From positions 17,421-81,420 of the forward strand of contig JAZRHC010000010.1 in the NCBI GenBank assembly GCA_045644545.1: a stretch of 64,000 nt of DNA, in the 5' to 3' direction. This document shows positions 33,918 to 42,460 of this stretch, one piece after another. Numbering within the stretch: the stretch's first letter is position 1; the number at the start of each line of letters is the position of its first letter. The notes below the pieces were generated by a model. The model did not search any database, was not told the DNA's origin, and saw nothing but the letters and a program-made list of their open reading frames with translations. A program made the position numbers and the translations under genes. This DNA comes from Scatosoma sp045644545. Lineage in GTDB: Bacteria; Bacillota; Clostridia; Christensenellales; Borkfalkiaceae.

Positions 33918-34757
33918 TTAAAATTTTTCTTCGGTAAAACGGTGGAAAAAGTCCGCGCAATCGTCTATCCATCTGCGGATCTTTTTGAGTTCTTCGGGAA
34001 TCTGATAGCCGTTCACCTCGTAATCCCCCGTACTCGTTCCGTGATGTCCTTCGGGGAATACGTGGAGCTCGTAAGGAATTTTATGTACCGCAAGCGCGGT
34101 AGCGAATTTCAAAGAATCGGTCGCTTTTACCGCCCCGTCCGTCGCCGTCGTCCACACAAACGCGGGGACGGTGGATTCGCTCACCGCTTCGTTTAAGGTA
34201 AGCTTCTTTTCGAGCGCGGTTTTTTCCTCGTCGCTGTACCCGTTTAAAAGATTGATAAACGAGCCTTCGTGACCTTCCTTGGAAATGACGGGATAGCAAA
34301 GCCCCACCGCCGTCGGCTTATTGTCGAGCTCTACGCCCGCAAACGAGGACGCTTCCGCATAGAGCGTGGCGAGGTTTGCCGTGAGATGCCCGCCCGCGGA
34401 GAAGCCGACCACGAAAATTTCGTTTGCGTTTACGCACATTTCCTCTGCGTTTTTCTTCACGAAATCCACCGCGCAGGAGAGCTCCAAAAATTGCTCGGGA
34501 TAGCGCACGCCCTGCGGCTGGTTCAAGTAATCGAGAATAAAGCATTGAAATCCTTTCCCCAAAAACGCGTTGGAAATAGGTTGCGCTTCGCGCTTGCTTG
34601 CATACGCATACCCGCCGCCGGGCACGACGATCAACGCGGGGCGCTTCCATTCGGGGTGTTGCGAAGCGTCGAAAGGATTTTCCATTAAAATACATTCGAG
34701 CGTGCCGCCTTGCAAAAAGGAATACTGTTCTTTTAATTGCACCTTATAAGCTTTCAT
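33918..34757 (-). CDS. Alpha/beta hydrolase, acetylesterase-like
   Basis: This 279-residue protein has the alpha/beta hydrolase fold and no signal peptide. An oxyanion-hole motif (VVPGGGYAYAS), nucleophile elbow GFSAGG (S120), acid in TATDGAV and His in FPEGHHG make a complete triad. The family includes acetylesterases and BD-FAE-type enzymes acting on acetylated sugars. The adjacent deacetylase is transcribed convergently, so a shared pathway is only a guess. GGAG lies seven bases before the ATG. Confidence 0.8.
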   Translation of the reverse strand: MKAYKVQLKEQYSFLQGGTLECILMENPFDASQHPEWKRPALIVVPGGGYAYASKREAQPISNAFLGKGFQCFILDYLNQPQGVRYPEQFLELSCAVDFVKKNAEEMCVNANEIFVVGFSAGGHLTANLATLYAEASSFAGVELDNKPTAVGLCYPVISKEGHEGSFINLLNGYSDEEKTALEKKLTLNEAVSESTVPAFVWTTATDGAVKATDSLKFATALAVHKIPYELHVFPEGHHGTSTGDYEVNGYQIPEELKKIRRWIDDCADFFHRFTEEKF

Positions 34758-34775
34758 TGTTCTTCTCCAAAAGAT

Positions 34776-37112
34776 TTATTTTACAAAAAACGAAACTTTT
34801 TCGCCGTTATAGTCAAACGATTCCAGCGCGTTGCGATAACGGAAGTAATCGTATTTATAAACCTGATTGATGGATTCGCGCTTGATATAATATTCCAAGC
34901 TGTCCGTAAGGAAGTTCACGACGTCCTCGGGCAAACCCTCTTCCGATTCAAGCCGTTCTTCGTAGTCGAGATGAATCCAAGTTCCGTCCTCCTGCTTGCA
35001 GGAAACGGTCGTGCCGTCGTAGAAATATTTATCGGTGAAAATGCCCGATTCGAGGCTCACGAACACCGACGACGGCGCGGACGAAAGCATACTTACGCCC
35101 TGATACAGATTCAAGTTATAGTTATATCCCATCAAATGCAGAATGGTCGGGATCAAATCGAAGGAATTGGTAAATTTCGAAACGGTCGCACCGCCTTTTA
35201 ACGGAGAGTCCAAATCCTTGGAAGCCGTGAAAGCCAAATCGTGATACCCTTCGTAGAAGCCTTGCGCCGCTACGTTGCAATCCATACTGCCGCCGTACCA
35301 CGTGAAGCAAGGAATATTATAAATTTTCGAATTCCAAGACTGCCCTTCCTCGATTCCTTTCAGCTTATAATTCAGCGTGTCGTAATACGCGCTGTGATCG
35401 GCGTAGAAGAAGAACACCGTATCGTCGAGCTCGTTCGTCGCTTGCAGATCGTGGATAAGAGAATTCACGCCCTCGTCCAGATCCATCATTCCCGCTTGAT
35501 AGCGTTTATATTTGAGATAAACTTCTTTTTGCTCCTCTTTATCCAGCTTGTTAATCTGCGTGAAATCCATCGCCTTATCGTAGACGAAGGTGGAAGGATA
35601 GCCTTGAATGATCTCGTAGTATTTCTCAAACCCTTTCACGACCACGTTTTGCGAAAAATACGCTTTCTTTTGCGCTTCCGTCATTCCCTCGTACGTGTCG
35701 CCCGTCAAATTGGGATAGTCGCCGTATTCCACCAAATCTTCGTAGTGCCCGTGCGAGCTAAGGGTCATATGCAAGGTATAAAACGCGTCCGAGCCTTCCT
35801 TTTTATAAGTGTATTCGTCGAAATATTCCCGCATCACGAGGTGGTCTTTATCGAATGCGTAGAAGGATTCTTTAATACTTTCGCCTTTATCGTTACAGCC
35901 TTCGAGCTTGGGCATATCTTCGAGGAAATGCGCCGTATCGAAGCCGTAGACCCCGTTCGCGCCGTGCGTGTCGTCGCGATCGTAAGGATCTTCCTCCGCA
36001 GAACCGTGCGTTACGTCGCGGTCGTAGAAATCCTTTTCGTGGGCGTGGAAATAATTCGCCGTGTAGCCGAGATTTTTAAGCGCGTTCGGCAAAGTGAACG
36101 GCAAGCTATGCCCGCTTAAATAATCGGAAATATCCGTAAAGAGCGGCAAATTGCTGGGATAGCTGCCGAGAATAGACATCGCCTCGGAATGGTTCGTCTT
36201 ATCGCGCGCGTAGTATTCGGTGAACGCCGTACCCTGCGTAGCGAGCGAATATAAGGTGGGCGTATACTCTTTGTTAATCGCAAACCATTCGCCCGATTCG
36301 ATGACGATCAGCACGAGGTTTTTCCCGCGAATAGAACCCGTATAGATATTTTCGCCGTAAGCGTCGTTGCTCATTTCGCCGTCGGCAAAATAGGAATCGA
36401 TATCCGCCAGCAACAGCTCGTCCATTTTGCGCTCGTCGTCTTCGAAGAGCGCGGAGAAGGAATTGGAAACCTGTACGGAATAGAATCCGAAAAAGCCGAA
36501 TTTCCGAAGCGCTTTCGCGGAGATAAATTGCGTTTCGTATAAATAATAATCGTCGTTATAATCGATCGTATTTTCCTCGGCGCTCACTTCGTTAAAGCAC
36601 GCCACCGCGCCCTGATAAAACGCCACGGAAAGCCCGCCCGAAAGAAGGACTGCCGCGAGCATTACCGCCGCGGTTTTAAAAGCTTGTCCTTTGGGAACTT
36701 TGATTTTCTTATTGATAAAAATGGACGCCCCGATGGTCGCAAACAACATCGCGAGCATACCCGCAAGAAAAAACCAATTGACGAAGTTGGAATTGAATAC
36801 CCCGCCTACCTCTTTCGTTAAGTTCAGCATTGAAAAGCCGAATACGATCCCGCTCATCGTGCAAAGAGCCTCGTTAATAAAGGAAATAATCACTTGCAGT
36901 AACAAGAGAATGGAGCTCACCACGATCGACGGAACGCAACAGGGAAGCAGGAATAAAATAAGCCCCATTACGAGCATATAGGCGATATCAATCCCCCAAT
37001 ACACGGGAAACAAGCCCATACCCATCACTAAAAAGGAGAGCATTTCTATCGCCGCCGAACAGACGACGTATAAAAGAGCAATCCAAAGTTTTTTCTTTAA
37101 TAATCCTTCCAT
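34776..37112 (-). CDS. LtaS-like membrane phosphoglycerol transferase
   Basis: This 778-residue protein has about five membrane segments in the first ~210 residues and a large extracellular sulfatase-fold domain. The catalytic site has IVIESGEWF (E272, metal ligand) and DKTNHSEAMS (T306, the expected nucleophile). HADH-type ligands occur in YADHSAYYD. LtaS enzymes polymerise glycerol phosphate on lipoteichoic acid, while related proteins modify other glycans. The size is larger than the typical ~650 residues. It lies 19 bases upstream of the esterase gene on the same strand and may be cotranscribed with it. Confidence 0.8.
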   Translation of the reverse strand: MEGLLKKKLWIALLYVVCSAAIEMLSFLVMGMGLFPVYWGIDIAYMLVMGLILFLLPCCVPSIVVSSILLLLQVIISFINEALCTMSGIVFGFSMLNLTKEVGGVFNSNFVNWFFLAGMLAMLFATIGASIFINKKIKVPKGQAFKTAAVMLAAVLLSGGLSVAFYQGAVACFNEVSAEENTIDYNDDYYLYETQFISAKALRKFGFFGFYSVQVSNSFSALFEDDERKMDELLLADIDSYFADGEMSNDAYGENIYTGSIRGKNLVLIVIESGEWFAINKEYTPTLYSLATQGTAFTEYYARDKTNHSEAMSILGSYPSNLPLFTDISDYLSGHSLPFTLPNALKNLGYTANYFHAHEKDFYDRDVTHGSAEEDPYDRDDTHGANGVYGFDTAHFLEDMPKLEGCNDKGESIKESFYAFDKDHLVMREYFDEYTYKKEGSDAFYTLHMTLSSHGHYEDLVEYGDYPNLTGDTYEGMTEAQKKAYFSQNVVVKGFEKYYEIIQGYPSTFVYDKAMDFTQINKLDKEEQKEVYLKYKRYQAGMMDLDEGVNSLIHDLQATNELDDTVFFFYADHSAYYDTLNYKLKGIEEGQSWNSKIYNIPCFTWYGGSMDCNVAAQGFYEGYHDLAFTASKDLDSPLKGGATVSKFTNSFDLIPTILHLMGYNYNLNLYQGVSMLSSAPSSVFVSLESGIFTDKYFYDGTTVSCKQEDGTWIHLDYEERLESEEGLPEDVVNFLTDSLEYYIKRESINQVYKYDYFRYRNALESFDYNGEKVSFFVK

Positions 37113-37134
37113 ATCCCTTTCCCTAAATCAATTT

Positions 37135-38457
37135 TCACGAGAAGAACTCGCCGTAGATCGCGCGGATACAATCGTTACATCTGTCGTTATCCACGCCGAC
37201 GATAATATTCAATTCGCTCGAACCCTGATCGATCATAATTACGTTGATATTCGCTTCGGCAAGCGCACGGAACAGGCGAGCCGAAGTACCGATATTTTTT
37301 GCCATACCGTGCCCTACCGTCGCGACGAGCGCGATATTTTCGTGCGTATAAATACGGTCGGGACGCGCGATCTCTCGCATTTCCTCCACGATCGTTTCGA
37401 GAACGCCGTTCTTTAAATACGCGTTGTCGATAACGAGCGACATCGTATCGATTCCCGAAGGAAGGTGTTCAAACGAGATGCCGTGCTTGCCGATCACCGA
37501 CAAAACCTTCCCGACGAAACCGATTTCCGAGTTCATCATAGACTTTTCAAGGGAAATAACCGTAAAGTCCTTCTTGCCCGCAACGCCCGTTACGACGTTG
37601 TCGCCCACCATTCTTTTCGAAGTCGATACTATGTAAGTACCCTTATCCTCGGGACGGAAGGTGTTGCAAATACGAATGGGAATCCCCGCGCTTTTCACAG
37701 GAAAAATCGAATCGCTGTGCAATACGTTCGCGCCCATATACGAAAGCTCGCGAAGCTCTTGATAGGAAAGCTCGGGAATACATTTCGGCGCGTCGATAAT
37801 GCGGGGGTCGCAAGCGTAGAAGCCGCTGACGTCCGTCCAATTTTCATAAAGCTCCGCTTGAACGGCGCGCGCCACGATCGAGCCGGAAATATCCCCGCCG
37901 CCACGGGAAAAGGTCTTTACCTTCCCGTCTGCGCCGAGCCCGTAAAAACCGGGAACGACGGCACGGGGAGCCTTTTTGAAAATTTCTTTGGCAAGGACGT
38001 AGGTTTCGTCGCTGAGAACGCCGTTTTCATCGAAACGGACGAATTCGGTCGCGTCGATAAAGGGTACGCCGAGCACCGCCGCCATAATTTTCCCCGCGAT
38101 AAATTCACCGCGCGAAGCGCAATAATCGCGACCCGCTCCCGCGCGAATTTCTTTTTCCGCTTCGTCGAGCGCGGCGTTCACGCCGAGCTCTTTGCCGATC
38201 TCCCGTTCGATATTCGTAAAACGAACGCGGATTTTTGCAAACGTTTCTTCAAACGCCGCCGTATCGCCCTGTTCCATCGCGTCCGAGCACGCGTATAATA
38301 AGTCGGTGACTTTGATATCCCCGCCGAAGCGTTTACCGGGCGCGGATACGACCACGTAGCGCCGTTCCTCTTCCGCTTTCACAATTTTGGAAGCGGCAAG
38401 GATCACGTTCCCGTCCGCCATAGAAGTTCCACCGAATTTACAAACCTTGATTTTCAT
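37135..38457 (-). CDS. lysC: Aspartate kinase
   Basis: This 440-residue enzyme makes aspartyl phosphate, the first step toward Lys, Thr, Met and diaminopimelate. KVCKFGGTSMADG, DYCASRGEFIAGKIMAAVLG and TFSRGGGDISGSIVARAV are diagnostic. Two ACT domains follow (from about residues 290 and 370), indicating feedback control by an amino acid. The ATG at 38457 follows GAGGT; a more upstream start at 38478 is less likely. Domain order matches the monofunctional (LysC III-like) forms; no homoserine dehydrogenase part is fused. Confidence 0.93.
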   Translation of the reverse strand: MKIKVCKFGGTSMADGNVILAASKIVKAEEERRYVVVSAPGKRFGGDIKVTDLLYACSDAMEQGDTAAFEETFAKIRVRFTNIEREIGKELGVNAALDEAEKEIRAGAGRDYCASRGEFIAGKIMAAVLGVPFIDATEFVRFDENGVLSDETYVLAKEIFKKAPRAVVPGFYGLGADGKVKTFSRGGGDISGSIVARAVQAELYENWTDVSGFYACDPRIIDAPKCIPELSYQELRELSYMGANVLHSDSIFPVKSAGIPIRICNTFRPEDKGTYIVSTSKRMVGDNVVTGVAGKKDFTVISLEKSMMNSEIGFVGKVLSVIGKHGISFEHLPSGIDTMSLVIDNAYLKNGVLETIVEEMREIARPDRIYTHENIALVATVGHGMAKNIGTSARLFRALAEANINVIMIDQGSSELNIIVGVDNDRCNDCIRAIYGEFFS

Positions 38458-38565
38458 ACTACCTCTCTTCACAAGCAAGGCAATTTCGCCCCGCCGCGTA
38501 AAACAAATCTATCAAATCCCCCATTACAGTTTATGAACAAAACCGTTCGCCGCGTTTGCGTTCTT

Positions 38566-38673
38566 TTAGAAATTCAGCAAAATCACGACGAAAAAGGCAA
38601 GCAGCAAGGAAATCGCTTTGATCCAGAATTTGGAAATGAACACGTTCTTTAAAAATTTACCGAATTTATTCAT
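38566..38673 (-). CDS. 35-residue CdaR/YbbR-like membrane peptide
   Basis: This short open frame reads MNKFGKFLKN, then WIKAISLLLAFFVVILLNF and a stop. It resembles the N-terminal membrane anchor of CdaR (YbbR), the regulator normally encoded next to cdaA. No YbbR repeats follow in any frame up to lysC. GGAG precedes the ATG, which lies 12 bases after the cdaA stop. It may be a functional minimal CdaR or a decayed remnant. Confidence 0.6.
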   Translation of the reverse strand: MNKFGKFLKNVFISKFWIKAISLLLAFFVVILLNF

Positions 38674-38684
38674 AACTTTTCTCC

Positions 38685-39554
38685 TTATTTGCGTTTTTTA
38701 TCGGCAAGCAACATTTCCTGCCAGTAGTAATCGTGCAACGCGTCCGAAAGCATATCGTAGTCGGCGTAGCGAATCACGTTGCCTTGCTTGACGATGGAAA
38801 TGATACCCGTTTCTTCGGACACGACGAGGGAAATGACGTTTGCCACCTCGGTGATCCCGATTGCCGCGCGGTGGCGCGTGCCGTATTCCTTAGGATAGCT
38901 CGTTTTTTGCGTGAGGGGCAGAAAGCAACCCGCCGCCTGAATTTTATGTCCGTGAATGACGAGCGCGCCGTCGTGCAAGGGCGCTTTCGGGAAGAAGATC
39001 CCTTCGATTAATTGCGTGGAAATTTCCGCTTCGATCGTCACGCCGCTTTGGAGCACCTGCTTGGGCAAGCTCCCACGCGAAAGGACGACTAACGCCCCTA
39101 CGTTATTTTTAGACATATTTTGCAAAGCCTTGATGACGTTCGTGATGCATCTTTCCACCTCTTGCTGAGAGGAAACCTCCGAACCGCCGCCAAAAATAGA
39201 CTTTTCCGCGCCCTCGTTTTTCGAGGTGTGCACGTCCCAAAGGCTCTTTTTCACTTCCACGCTGAACAGAATCAGCATAAACGCGGAAATGAGCACGGTA
39301 TAGAACAGATAGAACTGTTCGTCAATGAGCTCGTCGGTGAAATACAGCATCAACCCGCCGACGACGAGCAAGAACCAATACAAGATCATAAGCTTGGTCG
39401 CGTCGTTATCGCGCAAGGTTTTGGATACGAAATAAAATAAAAGGAAAAAGAGCAGGATCTCTACCGCAAACAAAACGGAAAAATCGGCAAAAAACGCCGT
39501 AATCCTCGCCTGAAAAGCTTCAAAGCCCGTTGCAAAGCTCAATAAATTCTGCAC
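38685..39554 (-). CDS. cdaA: Diadenylate cyclase CdaA
   Basis: This 289-residue membrane enzyme makes c-di-AMP, which controls potassium and osmolyte balance. Three membrane segments cover about residues 25-100. The DAC domain has the catalytic DGALVIHG and GTRHRAAIG motifs, and SEETGIISI. The start is GTG (39554) after AAGGAGG. A GC-rich hairpin (CGCGCG on both arms, 39567-39590) lies just before the ribosome-binding site and could affect translation. glmM, often after cdaR, is not here. Confidence 0.94.
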   Translation of the reverse strand: MQNLLSFATGFEAFQARITAFFADFSVLFAVEILLFFLLFYFVSKTLRDNDATKLMILYWFLLVVGGLMLYFTDELIDEQFYLFYTVLISAFMLILFSVEVKKSLWDVHTSKNEGAEKSIFGGGSEVSSQQEVERCITNVIKALQNMSKNNVGALVVLSRGSLPKQVLQSGVTIEAEISTQLIEGIFFPKAPLHDGALVIHGHKIQAAGCFLPLTQKTSYPKEYGTRHRAAIGITEVANVISLVVSEETGIISIVKQGNVIRYADYDMLSDALHDYYWQEMLLADKKRK

Positions 39555-39659
39555 TTGTGCCTCCTTCGCCGCGCGAAAACCGCGCGTTTGGTTTATTATA
39601 TATTATATAATAAAATCGTAAAAAAATAAAGCGTTTATTTTAAAAAATTCGACTATTTT

Positions 39660-40670
39660 TTAATTGTTTTGAAAAAATACGCTCACAATCACCTTTTTTA
39701 GCGCCGAATCAGGGGTGATTTCGCCGCTTTTGATTCCCGAAACCGCCTGATATACGTTTTGATACACCGCAAAAAGCGACTCTTTTTTGAATCTTGCAGC
39801 CTGTTCGCGGTTTTTCTTTACGGCGTATTCCTTAACGCCGAGCGCCGCCGCAATTTCACGATCGCTTCCGCGTGCCAAAGATACCTCGTAGATTCCTTTA
39901 AAATAATTCGCGAGCGCGCTTAATAAAGCGATCTCGTCGAAGCCCTTGGCTTTCAGCTCGTCGGCGATACGGATAAACTCCCCGTAGTTTCGCCTTGAAA
40001 GGGCGTTCGCAAGCTCGTAAATTTTATATTCGGAATCGGGATAGATCATCTCGTCCACGAGCTCGTCCGTGAGCGTATCCTGCCCCGTCGCGGCGCAACA
40101 GGTGAGGAGTTTTTCCGTTTCTTTTGCGATCCTCGCCATATCGCAAACGCAATACGCGGCGATCTTACCGCAAACGATCCCGTCCGCGTACACGCCCGCG
40201 CGCTTGCAGGTGATATAGATCCATTTCTTTATGGTTTCCTCGTCGCTCCTGCCGCAATCAACGAACGTCACGTTCGGCTTTTTGGGAAGCGCCGCCGCGC
40301 CCGTTTTGCCCTTCGCCGCGTTGACGATCAAAAGCATTCCGCTTTGCGGGGGATTTTCAAAGATCGTTTTTAAATAGCTTTCGTAGTCCTTTTCCGACGG
40401 ATAAAACTCGCTCACCCGCACCACGCGTTTTTGGCTAGCAAACGGAAAGCAGTTCCAAGCGTCGGCAAGCGTTTTGATCTTATCGCCTTTTAGCTCCGCG
40501 CCGTCGAAGGAAATATAGTCCAAAGTAGGTTGTTCCAAAAAGCGGGATTTTAAAAGTTCTTCGCCTTTTTCGCGGAAATACGCCTCTTCGCCTTCGAACA
40601 AATAGATGGGAAGCGCGCCGTTTTCGTCGGTAAATTTTTTGAAATCGATATATTTCATAATTCTTTTCAC
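39660..40670 (-). CDS. holA: DNA polymerase III delta subunit
   Basis: This 336-residue clamp-loader subunit opens the sliding clamp. N-terminal YLFEGEEAYFREKGEEL, the segment FPFASQKRVVRVSEF and the C-terminal collar domain (SALANYFKGIYEVSLARG) fit the family. It has no Walker A, as expected for delta. GTG at 40670 lies close to an AGGGAG sequence; the ATG four codons later is the alternative start. It lies downstream of a comEC-like gene, a conserved pairing. Confidence 0.88.
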   Translation of the reverse strand: MKRIMKYIDFKKFTDENGALPIYLFEGEEAYFREKGEELLKSRFLEQPTLDYISFDGAELKGDKIKTLADAWNCFPFASQKRVVRVSEFYPSEKDYESYLKTIFENPPQSGMLLIVNAAKGKTGAAALPKKPNVTFVDCGRSDEETIKKWIYITCKRAGVYADGIVCGKIAAYCVCDMARIAKETEKLLTCCAATGQDTLTDELVDEMIYPDSEYKIYELANALSRRNYGEFIRIADELKAKGFDEIALLSALANYFKGIYEVSLARGSDREIAAALGVKEYAVKKNREQAARFKKESLFAVYQNVYQAVSGIKSGEITPDSALKKVIVSVFFQNN

Positions 40671-40769
40671 ACACTCCCTCTATTTTACTTTATACTGTTA
40701 TTATAGCATAAGCGACGGCAAAAGGCAAGAATTTGAAAGGGCGTTTTTTCTCCAAATATTTTCCTTTCC

Positions 40770-42437
40770 TTAAAGAAAATACGGCGCAAAGCCCGCAAAT
40801 AGCGTTAAAAGCAACCAAAGCAAAACGAAAATCGGCTTCGCGCCCTTTGCGTTGAGTTTATCCGAGAGGAATAAAACGAGCAGATAATGCGCGAGGGTCG
40901 CGCCGAAGGGCATACTGCCCACGAGCAAAAAGCCCGAAAAATCTACCGCCGCGAACAGCAGGGAAAGAGCCGACCAAAGAACGGCGGGGACGTACAAAAC
41001 CACGCCCGCGAACGCCGTGGGGAGCAACGCCGTGACAAACACGAGAAAAAGCAAAAACGCAAACGCCGCGGAAATCAAAGGCACGAAGAAAAAATTCAAC
41101 AATAAGCCCCAGCCCGAAAGATATCCAAAGGCGTTGAGCTGAACGGGCAAAGTGCCCAGTTGCGCGGCGACGGATACGGAGACCACGCGGGCAAAGCTTC
41201 TCCAAACGCTCGCCGTAACGCCGAGCGGAACGCGGCGTTTTTTCCGTTTGGCGCGGAAAGCAAGCTCCTTTTTGCCTACGAGCAGATTGTTAAGCCAGTA
41301 CGCCCTGCCGCCGAGCGCACGGAAAATCACGCCCGATAAAAATCCTATCCCCAAACAAGCGGTAAACGAGAGCTGAAAACCGACCTCGAACAACAGCGTA
41401 GGAGAAATACAAAGCACGACCGCCGCGGCAACGCCGAGAGAATCGAGCAGGTCGTAGTTGATCCATAAAAGCCGACAAAGATAGGTTACGAGACACATAG
41501 CGATCGCGCGAACGACGGACGAGGAAAACCCGCAAACACCGCCGTAAAAGAGAATCACCGCCGCAACGAAAGCGAAGCGAAGCCAAGAAGGCGCGCAAGA
41601 AAAGCCCGTTTTATCCGTCAAAAGACGGCAAAAGGCGTAGAGCGCGGCGATATGAAGCCCCGAAACGGCGAAAATATGCGCGATACCGCCCGCGCGGATA
41701 TTGTCGAGCGTTCCCTCTTCGATTTCCGACGTGTTGCCGAGCAACAGCGCGAGCGTGAGAGCGGCGGAATCCTCGTCCATTCCCGCTTTCACCACCTCTT
41801 CTATTCGCGAACGGACGAGTAAAAACAAATCCGTTTGCTCGCCCGCCTTTCGCACGCTTTCCACGGCGTTAGAAAAATACTTTTTCCCGTCTGCGATCTC
41901 GCTTGCCAAAAAGCCTTCGTCGGGGTACGTATCGGTTACGGTACGCACGAAGCCGCGCAAAACCAGCCGATCGGAAAGGTCAATATTTTTCAAAAACGAG
42001 GCGGACAGGTATGCGGTGAACTTAAAATCGGAAGCCTTTTCACCGATATAAATATCCGATAAAACCACCGCGCCGTAGCCGTCCTTTTTCCACTTTTCCA
42101 CCACCGTTCCAACGACGGTATATTCGCCCTCTATCCTTTTCCCGTCCTCAAATTCTTGCGTGCGCGCGTAAAATAAAGAAAACCCGAGGACGAACGCCAC
42201 AGCGAGGGAAAGAAGCGCGACGAGCGTTTTTAAACGCGCGTCGTAAAATATAACGGCGCAGACGGGGATAGGCAAAAGCAATAACGCCCACCAACCCGAC
42301 GCGCCGTCGAATATAACGAAATAAGAAAAAACGATCCCGAGCGAAAAAAGCACGCCGAAAAAGAACCCCGGGCGGAAGTTAAAAAATCTTTCTTCCACCG
42401 CAGTCGCGTTCTCTTTTTCTTCCGTAAGATTCTTCAT
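40770..42437 (-). CDS. comEC: ComEC/Rec2-type DNA uptake channel, no hydrolase domain
   Basis: This 555-residue integral membrane protein has N-terminal membrane helices and a beta-rich exposed part (DUF4131/OB-like, ~70-200). The ComEC core follows, with IAHIFAVSGLHIAALYAF, GFSSSVVRAIAMCL and many hydrophobic segments. In competent bacteria ComEC moves single-stranded DNA across the membrane. The metallo-beta-lactamase domain that usually makes up the last ~200 residues is absent, so the protein either works with a separate nuclease or does not support transformation. Confidence 0.85.
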   Translation of the reverse strand: MKNLTEEKENATAVEERFFNFRPGFFFGVLFSLGIVFSYFVIFDGASGWWALLLLPIPVCAVIFYDARLKTLVALLSLAVAFVLGFSLFYARTQEFEDGKRIEGEYTVVGTVVEKWKKDGYGAVVLSDIYIGEKASDFKFTAYLSASFLKNIDLSDRLVLRGFVRTVTDTYPDEGFLASEIADGKKYFSNAVESVRKAGEQTDLFLLVRSRIEEVVKAGMDEDSAALTLALLLGNTSEIEEGTLDNIRAGGIAHIFAVSGLHIAALYAFCRLLTDKTGFSCAPSWLRFAFVAAVILFYGGVCGFSSSVVRAIAMCLVTYLCRLLWINYDLLDSLGVAAAVVLCISPTLLFEVGFQLSFTACLGIGFLSGVIFRALGGRAYWLNNLLVGKKELAFRAKRKKRRVPLGVTASVWRSFARVVSVSVAAQLGTLPVQLNAFGYLSGWGLLLNFFFVPLISAAFAFLLFLVFVTALLPTAFAGVVLYVPAVLWSALSLLFAAVDFSGFLLVGSMPFGATLAHYLLVLFLSDKLNAKGAKPIFVLLWLLLTLFAGFAPYFL

Positions 42438-42460
42438 AGCCGTAAATCCGCTTAGATCGT

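Noticed and set aside
39567..39643. Several TATAAT-like boxes before cdaA
   Set aside because: The AT repeat gives many overlapping -10 matches and no matching -35 box, so no single promoter can be assigned.
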